Shown: in pieces, positions 34,545-39,802 of the stretch
Layout: the number at the start of each line of letters is the position of its first letter
Numbering within the stretch: the stretch's first letter is position 1
Origin: Candidatus Poribacteria bacterium
Lineage (GTDB): Bacteria; Poribacteria; WGA-4E; WGA-3G
Direction of reading: 5' to 3'
NCBI GenBank assembly: GCA_022825825.1
Contig: JAJDWA010000066.1
Location: 1 to 39,802, forward strand
DNA length: 39,802 bases
Notes under the pieces: generated by a model
What the model was told of the DNA's origin: nothing
The model's input: the letters and a program-made list of their open reading frames with translations, nothing else
Database searches by the model: none
Made by a program: the position numbers and the translations under genes

Positions 34545-34554
34545 GTACATATTC

Positions 34555-34772
34555 TAACGTGAGTTTGATAATTATTGAGTATAAGTAGTTAGGTAGAGCG
34601 CAGCGAAACCCTTATGCGTCAATTTAGCAGTACCACACCCTGGTAGGCGCGTTTTCTAAACGCGCCGTTAGATACTCTTCAGCACAGGGACAGGCGCGTT
34701 TCCAAAACCGCGCCTACCTTGGGGTACTAAATCGGGATTAGAAAGTCTACGGGATTTATCAAACTCACGTTA
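34555..34772 (+). repeat. Inverted-repeat (MITE-like) element family A, copy 3, intact
   Basis: A 218-base element with perfect 17-bp terminal inverted repeats: TAACGTGAGTTTGATAA at the left and TTATCAAACTCACGTTA at the right. Inside are GTAGAGCGCAGCG, CCTTATGCGTCAA and two hairpins, GGTAGGCGCGTTTTCTAAACGCGCC and GGCGCGTTTCCAAAACCGCGCC. A possible short target duplication is TTC or ATTC on both sides. No coding capacity. Confidence 0.85.
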
Positions 34773-34796
34773 TTCTAAACAATTAGGAAATTAAAA

Positions 34797-35633
34797 ATGA
34801 ATGATCAATTGTTCTACAGACGAAACTGGATTACGATTCCTACCTTAATTTTCTTCGCATTGATCGCTACCACTACATTAACTGGTTGCGAAGATGGAAG
34901 AATACTCGGCAAGGATGTCTATTTCGAAAATGAAAGATGTCGTTTCACATACGACGACACGAGCGTCAATATTTCATGTGGACCTCTATCAAAGATCAGG
35001 TATGCAGACGACAAAACCGTATACTTCGGAAGCATCAATAATATCAATAGAGTCATTGATGGTGATACGATAAACGATGTTTTCATTCTCTTACATCAAT
35101 ATGAAGATGATCCGGCACCTGTTGATTTGGACACTTGGCCAGGTATCCAAAGACGTGCAGATGGTCTATACATGGTAGAGAATGTACGTATAATTGGGCT
35201 TGATGCAGCTGAAGTTAAACGCTCACAAAATTATCCTGAGGCAGAGCGAGATCTCGCTAAAGCACGAGGGTTTATCGCACGAGATTATCTACGAAGCCTC
35301 GTTGCAGAATCTGTTATTGATGGAGTGTCTCTATCAATGGAACTTGTTGCTGATGGACGCGATTCTCATGGAAGAGTTTTGTGCGACGTATTTCTCTATA
35401 TCAATAATGAGCGGATAAATGTTGCGCAGAGAATGCTCGAAACTCGACACGGTGTCAAGTATCTCGACGGGACGAATTTTCAATGGGGGGCAGAACCTCT
35501 CGACTTTGCAGGTTGGTATGAGATGCTCGGAATAGAGGATCCGTACATTCGTCCTGCAGATGGATCTGAGCATCCTTTTGAAATACTTGACGAATCCGTC
35601 GAAGACGAAGAAAGCGACAACAACGAAAACTAA
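34797..35633 (+). CDS. Lipoprotein nuclease of the staphylococcal-nuclease (SNase/TNase) family
   Basis: A 278-aa exported protein with an N-terminal hydrophobic segment (about residues 13-28) and a lipobox LTGC (Cys31), so it is membrane-anchored outside the cytoplasm. Residues about 85-205 are an SNase domain with every catalytic residue: RVIDGDT (Asp88, Asp90), RIIGLDAAEV (Arg131, Asp136, Glu139, with the same 5- and 3-residue spacing as Arg35-Asp40-Glu43 of the staphylococcal enzyme), and DSHGRVL (Arg193). It should degrade DNA or RNA in a calcium-dependent way. An insertion of about 20 residues between strands (about 100-122) is unusual. The C-terminus is acidic, ending DESVEDEESDNNEN. 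Confidence 0.9.
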   Translation: MNDQLFYRRNWITIPTLIFFALIATTTLTGCEDGRILGKDVYFENERCRFTYDDTSVNISCGPLSKIRYADDKTVYFGSINNINRVIDGDTINDVFILLHQYEDDPAPVDLDTWPGIQRRADGLYMVENVRIIGLDAAEVKRSQNYPEAERDLAKARGFIARDYLRSLVAESVIDGVSLSMELVADGRDSHGRVLCDVFLYINNERINVAQRMLETRHGVKYLDGTNFQWGAEPLDFAGWYEMLGIEDPYIRPADGSEHPFEILDESVEDEESDNNEN

Positions 35634-35787
35634 GCATAACTTGATAGCAAAGCGACGTTCGATTTGCCGCCACACTATTGACATCAATGTAGATATTAGA
35701 TGAGACATGGTGGTGTACCAAATCAACGGTATAAATATCCCTTATGGCATTCACCGGACCATGCCTTAATATTATACGAAAGTAGTT

Positions 35788-36582
35788 TTATTGATGTGTT
35801 GCCTTGATGGTACCCCATGTGGTTGTCAGTTTTCCAGCGGCATGAACAAGAGCCGGTTGCTGCCCTGATTGATCAAGTTCCTTGGCGGTTAAAGGACGAT
35901 TCCACACCTTCACTTCATCAATTAGTCCTTTGTAAAAACGATTCAAATGCTCTCCAATCCAAATAGACTGTCCGCTGTTGATGTCCTTAGTATTGTCATC
36001 TTTTTCATCAATTAGCTTACCGTCTACGTAAAATCGGATCTTTTTTGCTTTCTGATCTCGGACGCCAGCGAGGAGATGCCATTCGCCATCATTCAGGAAG
36101 TCCGGAGAAGTTATCCCAGCACTACTGGCACGTCCTTTATCACGGACAGAAAAACCCATTTTGCCACGAGTCGCTGGGTTATCGCCACTAACGGAGAGTA
36201 GCCAAACTGCGTCAGTACTCGGACGATAGTTCCCGACAATCCCATCGTTCTTCGGCGGCTGATCATCTGTTTTTACCCACACCTGTACTGTAAGTGAATC
36301 GCCAGTTGAAAAAGTAATCGAATCTACCAGTGGCACTTCAACAAAATCATCCGTACCATCAAACTCCAGCGCTTCGCCGTGTTTTCCTGCGACAGTCTTC
36401 GCGCCGCCGTTAATCGTCCCATCATTGCCTTCTTCAGATAGATCTTTCACAGTATTACCATTGATGGTGTTATTATCAAAACTCAGATGCAGCACTAATC
36501 CGTTTGAGGGATTTGCCTTACTACGCGGGGCAAAACTAAGCAGCACAATAATCGCTGCGGTAACAACAAAAACTTTTTTCAT
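35788..36582 (-). CDS. Secreted LamG/concanavalin A-like lectin-domain protein
   Basis: A 264-aa protein with an N-terminal signal peptide (about residues 1-23, ending SKANP) and a single LamG-like jellyroll (about 25-235). Signatures are GLVLHLSFD, DLSEEGNDGTING, FDGTDDFVEVP, SLTVQVWVKTDDQ, IRFYVDGKLIDE and KGLIDEVKVWNRPLTAKE. The short tail GKLTTTWGTIKATH is a form I associate with Poribacteria secreted LamG proteins. Such domains bind carbohydrates or proteins; no enzymatic motif is visible. It is a single-gene unit with palindromic repeats upstream. Confidence 0.88.
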   Translation of the reverse strand: MKKVFVVTAAIIVLLSFAPRSKANPSNGLVLHLSFDNNTINGNTVKDLSEEGNDGTINGGAKTVAGKHGEALEFDGTDDFVEVPLVDSITFSTGDSLTVQVWVKTDDQPPKNDGIVGNYRPSTDAVWLLSVSGDNPATRGKMGFSVRDKGRASSAGITSPDFLNDGEWHLLAGVRDQKAKKIRFYVDGKLIDEKDDNTKDINSGQSIWIGEHLNRFYKGLIDEVKVWNRPLTAKELDQSGQQPALVHAAGKLTTTWGTIKATHQ

Positions 36583-36646
36583 GATGAACTCCTTTTTAGG
36601 TTATAGTAATTATAAAAATAAATTGATATTCCGGTCTCCTGGTAGG

Positions 36647-36733
36647 TTCGGTTTCCTAACCGAACAGGCTTATCCCAGCAACGACAGATAGGTTTTATGT
36701 TTGACGCGGAGCGGTTAGGAAACCGAACCTACC
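36647..36733. repeat. REPIN-like paired palindrome with perfect terminal inverted repeat
   Basis: The ends GGTAGGTTCGGTTTCCTAAC and GTTAGGAAACCGAACCTACC are exact complements. Each arm is itself a palindrome (TTCGG...CCGAA). The arms are separated by about 45 bases, so the whole can fold as one hairpin or as two. Similar in plan to 14071-14126 and 17981-18047 but with a different core sequence. Confidence 0.8.
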
Positions 36734-36878
36734 GTTTCCAAAATTGCTTATCCCGAGATCGCGTTACTATATCAATCGAGTTTTATTAAGCGAATTTCTG
36801 GAAAGCATGTATTGAATTTATTAATACAGGACAGACGCAAATTATGGTAAACTTTGAAATTAAAGATGCACATTTTTT

Positions 36879-36907
36879 GTAGGAGCGATCTCCGAATCGC
36901 GACCTAC
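36879..36907. repeat. REP-like palindrome, GTAGGAGCGATCTCC type
   Basis: GTAGGAGCGATCTCC, then GAATCGCGACCTAC. Relatives: 17981-18047, 20177-20200, and the copy within the type ISP gene at 24521-24547. Confidence 0.75.
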
Positions 36908-37021
36908 AATAATATATTGACAAAGCAATAGGTATATCTCGCTGAAAAAATCGTTATTTTATCTATTTAACCCCTTGTCAGATGCATTTTAACAAAAAAT
37001 ACATAATTTCGGTTGTTTTTG

Positions 37022-37050
37022 TTGACAATTTCCGTACAATATTGTATAAT
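37022..37050 (+). promoter_or_regulatory. Perfect consensus sigma-70 promoter
   Basis: TTGACA (37022-37027), a 17-base spacer, and TATAAT (37045-37050): both hexamers and the spacing are the consensus. Transcription should start near 37057 and give a leader of about 270 bases before the gene at 37328. Confidence 0.85.
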
Positions 37051-37099
37051 GTCGTTTGACGTAGGATATTCACGCTCGCGTGCATTAATTACGTCGGAG

Positions 37100-37281
37100 G
37101 TGCTCTTCAATGCACCGACAGTGTTTTACCCCACTGTCGATGCCGAGCACTGCTATTGTATCAGAATAACAGCGCTGGTGTCTATTTTAGCAAAGACCTA
37201 TAGTAGTGTCAATGCATGTAATAGGCACCAGCCCTCTATAGAAATAGCTAAAACTGTACAAATACCTACCTATTTCTGTAG
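37100..37281 (+). promoter_or_regulatory. Candidate structured RNA leader with three long hairpins
   Basis: Three successive stems lie between a consensus promoter and the first gene. Hairpin 1: GTGCTC/GAGCAC outside (37100-37105, 37145-37150) and CGACAGTG/CACTGTCG inside (37116-37123, 37132-37139). Hairpin 2: GCTGGTGTCTATT (37174-37186) pairs with AATAGGCACCAGC (37220-37232), 13 pairs with one G-U. Hairpin 3: CTATAGAAATAG (37236-37247) pairs with CTATTTCTGTAG (37270-37281), 12 pairs with one G-U. No T-run terminator follows and no known riboswitch motif is recognised. It could regulate the operon or be a separate RNA. Confidence 0.6.
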
Positions 37282-37327
37282 TCTGTTAAAACAATTAACC
37301 TGCTCCATATAGTAGAGGAGGCACAAG

Positions 37328-37615
37328 ATGAAACGAGACTACAAAGCATTTCTCACCACATTCACTGTTTTCGCATTCATCATCAGCGGTTTGTTTCTGT
37401 TTGGCACAATAGATGCCACGCAAATAGACACGTCTGATTGTGAACAACAATTCAAACGTGAATGTCCACGGAGAAAAGAATTACCGAAACCGAACCTGAT
37501 TTGTCCCAATCCGAGACAACGCTGCACGCTGGACGAGACAGAACTGGGACAACTACGCAGTAAAGGAGAACTGACATGTCAAAAAGAATGTCCTGGGGAC
37601 TTGGTGTCCTCATAG
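37328..37615 (+). CDS. Small secreted cysteine-rich protein
   Basis: A 95-aa protein with a signal peptide (about residues 1-30, hydrophobic FLTTFTVFAFIISGLFLFGT) and a short mature part with six Cys residues (SDCEQQFKRECPRR, LICPNPRQRC, LTCQKECPGD). Six cysteines in about 60 residues suggest disulfides and an extracytoplasmic location. No family is recognised. The ribosome site GAGGAGG lies just before the ATG. The next gene begins 40 bases before this one ends, so both are read from the promoter at 37022. The role is unknown. Confidence 0.8.
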   Translation: MKRDYKAFLTTFTVFAFIISGLFLFGTIDATQIDTSDCEQQFKRECPRRKELPKPNLICPNPRQRCTLDETELGQLRSKGELTCQKECPGDLVSS

Positions 37616-38250
37616 TACTCGTGATTGCAGGCGTCTCTTACATGTTCGCTGTGCAGTCCGCAGAAATTCGGCAACTTGAAAAAGAGTTAGCCGAAGCGAA
37701 GCAACTATTGAAAACAGGTATTAACCAACCGACTGGTGTGAATAAGTCTAATACGCGTCCTGGGGACATTGTTCTGCAAAATTACCAGAATAAACCCGAC
37801 GATGGGCATGAATACGTCTGGCATGGGGATCATTGGTGTCGTGTAGAAGACACTGCTTCTTCACCAGTACCGACAGCAGCAGAGTTACGACAGAGGGCTT
37901 ATGATTCTCTGATGCAAACGGATTTACCGGATGAACTGCCTGCTGAATTGCCGACAGAGTCGGAGTTGCGGCAGATGTCTTCTGGGGATCTCGTTCATCT
38001 TTATAAGTTATATATGCAGGAGGTCATGGATTTACGTAAAACAGATTATGAGGCAAGCGTGAAACTTCATAACACGATTGTCCCAAGGATAGCAAAAATA
38101 CAGGACGAGATGAGAACCGAACTAGTAGAATACAACAAGGCACAGAGAAAATCTTTGCCAAAACTGCCTAAATATCGTCCTGCCACCGAAGAGTTGCCCG
38201 CTATGATTTTTGAGGAGGAATCTACACCCACCGAAGGAGGTAAAGAATGA
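37576..38250 (+). CDS. Membrane-anchored coiled-coil protein of unknown function
   Basis: A 224-aa protein with one N-terminal membrane helix (about residues 7-26, WGLGVLIVLVIAGVSYMFAV) and then a short coiled coil (EIRQLEKELAEAKQLLKTG). Next comes a small globular part with PGDIVLQN and EYVWHGDHWCRVED, and a long helical, charged C-terminal half (about 100-205). It would be anchored with its bulk outside the cytoplasm. AAAGGAG precedes the ATG, which lies 40 bases inside the upstream gene; the stop overlaps the next start (ATGA). No family is recognised. Confidence 0.82.
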   Translation: MSKRMSWGLGVLIVLVIAGVSYMFAVQSAEIRQLEKELAEAKQLLKTGINQPTGVNKSNTRPGDIVLQNYQNKPDDGHEYVWHGDHWCRVEDTASSPVPTAAELRQRAYDSLMQTDLPDELPAELPTESELRQMSSGDLVHLYKLYMQEVMDLRKTDYEASVKLHNTIVPRIAKIQDEMRTELVEYNKAQRKSLPKLPKYRPATEELPAMIFEEESTPTEGGKE

Positions 38251-38732
38251 AGAGGCAAACCCGTTTTTTCACACATTTTCTTGCAGTCGGTCTCATTTTA
38301 TTGTGTAGTGGCTTGATTGCCACCGCAGACAACCATGATCTGGTAAATATTCAAATACCACCGATGAAGGATGTCGTTGGCAAAGATGCGAAGCCCGAAT
38401 ACCTGAATCCGACGCTGGCTTTAACCAACCAAATGATCCAGTGGGCAAACACTTGCAGGACTCATGCTGTCAGTCTTGATGATCGAGGGCAGGTTTTAAT
38501 TGCAAAGCGTGACGCTGCGCGGAAAGTGGCATTTGGTCCCGGTGTTGAATGGTCAGGCAGTGTGCTTGACTTCATTGAGGCGTATTTTTCAAGGAATCTT
38601 ATTACACCTGCCAGAAATGTTGTTGAAAAACTTTTGAAGATGCCGAACCAGATTGACAGAGAGCAGGCTTATGCGGAGGCGTGCAAGACGGTGAACGAGC
38701 ATTATTACCGACAACGCGCGATGCGAAGGTGA
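38247..38732 (+). CDS. Secreted protein of unknown function
   Basis: A 161-aa protein with a clear signal peptide (about residues 8-27, FFTHFLAVGLILLCSGLIAT, cleavage near TADN). The mature part is helical: LNPTLALTNQMIQWANTCR, GQVLIAKRDAARKV and DFIEAYFSRNLITPARNVVE. One Cys pair (TCRTH and EACKT) is present. It starts in a 4-base overlap with the upstream gene (ATGA) after a strong GGAGG site and shares its stop with the next start (TGATG). I do not recognise the family. Confidence 0.8.
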   Translation: MKRQTRFFTHFLAVGLILLCSGLIATADNHDLVNIQIPPMKDVVGKDAKPEYLNPTLALTNQMIQWANTCRTHAVSLDDRGQVLIAKRDAARKVAFGPGVEWSGSVLDFIEAYFSRNLITPARNVVEKLLKMPNQIDREQAYAEACKTVNEHYYRQRAMRR

Positions 38733-39019
38733 TGATGGAGAGTATGCATGCAGTTGCTGTAGCTGTCAAGGGCAATTTCGAGAAAACTCATTCCGGTTCG
38801 CAGTTGAATGCCTTACTGCCTTTGCCGATTCCGCCGATAGAGATTCCGGAGAAAGAGGAGCCGCGGTGGCGTTGTAAGGGGAATGGTGTCTTGTCAGGCG
38901 TGGGTGAACCGTTGGAATCTTTGGTGTCGTGCCACTGGACGTTTTATACGCCGTATGGCGCGCGCGACGCGCACCAGATCATTTGTGGGGGTTATAAGGA
39001 CCCGAATAAGAGTGTGTAG
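38732..39019 (+). CDS. 5' part of a large surface protein, truncated by an apparent frameshift
   Basis: The ATG at 38732 overlaps the previous stop (TGATG), and AAGG lies upstream. The 95-aa frame has MHAVAVAVKGNFEKTHSGSQ, a proline stretch LLPLPIPPIEIPEKEEPRWR, then Cys-containing sequence (RCKGNG, VSCHWTFYTPYG, QIICGGY) and stops at 39017. Just after, in the -1 frame, an open stretch with the same Cys/aromatic style continues to the window edge, so I read both as one gene broken by a lost base, or by recoding. The lack of a signal peptide at this start is odd for a surface protein and may mean that the true gene start differs. Confidence 0.65.
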   Translation: MMESMHAVAVAVKGNFEKTHSGSQLNALLPLPIPPIEIPEKEEPRWRCKGNGVLSGVGEPLESLVSCHWTFYTPYGARDAHQIICGGYKDPNKSV

Positions 39020-39802
39020 CGGGCTGTGGCCTGGGGTGGTATACGTGTCAAGAAGGTGATGGCGATAAGCATGCGGTGAAGTCTTGCGATCACTATATTG
39101 TTTATTACCCGGGTGGACTTTCGGTGCCGAAGCGTTTGGGGCGATGCGGTGCTGCGTATCGGGGGTGTCCGGGGTCTCAGAGTGAGACGGGTATACATTC
39201 CTATGAAGCTGTGCATAGTTATCATAATAGAAAGAAATATGCGAGTAGTTATCAGGCAAAAAGTGTTGGCTTCGGACTGCCGTCTGCGTATTCTGCACAT
39301 GGTGGCAATCTGAGCAGCAGCAGTGCTTCTTTTTATGGTCCCACCAAATATAGCCAGAGTATCGGTGACTCTATAGACACATCCTCGACTTGCAGTTCAT
39401 GTATAGATGGCAGTTCAAACTGTCCGAATGCGAGTAACCATAGTGCTGGTGGCGGCACAGCGAGTTTATCGCCTTCGGGTGGCAGTTATACCGCTTCTGC
39501 TGGTGGAACCCACACAGCGAGTCTGACGTTACCATCGGCATACAGCAGTATTTACTGGTATGTGAAATCTCCGAGTGAATCGGGTTTTGGCACGTCTGTT
39601 TCGTACGTATCGGGCGATGGTAGCAGCACGAGTGCGACGTTCAGTTATACCTTCCCCAGCGATGCGTCTGGTGATTATGTGATTACGGCATATACGTATC
39701 TGCCGTCAGGTTCCATTGTTGAGCCGAGTTATACGGTCTCTGTGGGGAGTAGCACGCCGTCCACGCCGTCAACACCGTCCACGCCGACTTACCATGCGTG
39801 TG
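39010..39802 (+). CDS. 3' continuation of a large Ser/Gly/Thr-rich surface protein (partial)
   Basis: An open frame of 264 codons after a TAA at 39007, with no ATG near its start, running off the window. It begins ECVAGCGLGWYTCQEGDGDK, continues with Cys/His/Tyr-rich sequence (KSCDHYIVYYPGG, HSYHNRKKY), a Ser-rich linker, and then an Ig-like beta-sandwich: TASLTLPSAYSSIYWYVKSP, SATFSYTFPSDASGDYVITA and PSYTVSV. It ends in a STPSTPSTPSTPTYHAC linker that may lead into further Cys/His repeats. It is read in the -1 frame relative to the gene ending at 39019. Probably an extracellular adhesin or fibre; that is an inference. Confidence 0.65.

Larger units (their letters stand above)
34432..34796. 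other. Intergenic region with palindromes and family A element
   Basis: About 365 bases without a gene. It contains a nested palindrome (34501-34544) and then the intact family A element (34555-34772). The nuclease lipoprotein starts 24 bases after the element, so its promoter is probably inside the element or overlaps its end. Confidence 0.6.
36583..37021. other. Intergenic region with palindromic repeats
   Basis: Upstream of the LamG gene lie a REPIN-like element (36647-36733) and a single GTAGGAG palindrome (36879-36907). The stretch 36910-37020 is AT-rich with no recognisable gene; it ends at the promoter of the downstream operon. No RNA gene is seen. Confidence 0.6.

Noticed and set aside
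34555..34772. A complete insertion sequence
   Set aside because: The element is only 218 bases and encodes nothing; it can only be a non-autonomous element.
37013..37312. A 99-codon open frame on the plus strand before the secreted operon
   Set aside because: It starts upstream of the consensus promoter, spans the three hairpins, has no ribosome site and no protein-like composition. The base pairing is better explained as RNA structure.
37022..39802. A diversity-generating retroelement or retron as the source of the hairpins and surface protein
   Set aside because: No reverse transcriptase gene, template repeat or variable repeat was seen in the window.

Overview
The window (about 45% GC by eye) is bacterial chromosomal DNA. 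It most resembles Candidatus Poribacteria, the sponge-associated and free-living marine lineage. Grounds for that placement, from memory and not searched: a secreted LamG protein ending in a GKLTTTWG-type tail, a GH32-like protein with the unusual GACPYFWP segment, Gfo/Idh and sugar-isomerase-like enzymes between housekeeping genes, and very many short palindromes of the GTAGGAGCGATCTCCGAATCGC and GCGAGGTTAGGAAACCTCGC kinds between genes. The placement is an inference. No rRNA or tRNA gene was seen.

Layout. 1-6.8 kb: a truncated inverted-repeat element, rsmA, a lipoprotein, rpmB, and the overlapping recJ-rel pair. 7.2-13.3 kb, plus strand: a GH32-like protein, a coupled AAA ATPase/possible nuclease pair, a Nudix protein, a Gfo/Idh oxidoreductase and a histone-deacetylase-family hydrolase. 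13.3-20.1 kb, minus strand: the translation block infC-rpmI-rplT, then a phenylalanine T-box riboswitch, pheS-pheT and ubiE; infC seems to start at AUA. 20.2-20.8 kb: a repeat cluster with one miniature element inserted inside another. 20.8-28.5 kb: a defence-type island with an uncharacterised gene pair, a type ISP restriction-modification protein carrying a REP-like insertion in frame, an AbiTii protein, a PD-(D/E)XK protein, a DUF4926 protein, a DUF433/DUF5615 toxin-antitoxin-like pair, a GIY-YIG-like protein, and a TIR-like gene split by one amber codon. 28.6-34.4 kb: aroA, a DapA/NanA-family aldolase, an orphan sensor kinase, tenA and a TIM-barrel protein. 34.5-36.6 kb: another inverted-repeat element, a lipoprotein nuclease and a LamG protein. 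37.0-39.8 kb: a consensus sigma-70 promoter, a leader with three long hairpins, and a tightly coupled operon of small secreted or anchored Cys-containing proteins that leads, across an apparent frameshift, into a large Ser/Gly/Thr-rich surface protein running off the window.

The best candidates for something undescribed are the structured leader plus secreted operon (37.0-39.8 kb), the AAA ATPase/nuclease-like pair (8.9-10.5 kb), the unknown gene pair beside the type ISP enzyme (20.8-21.7 kb), and the nested miniature elements, which appear to insert into the loops of other palindromes.
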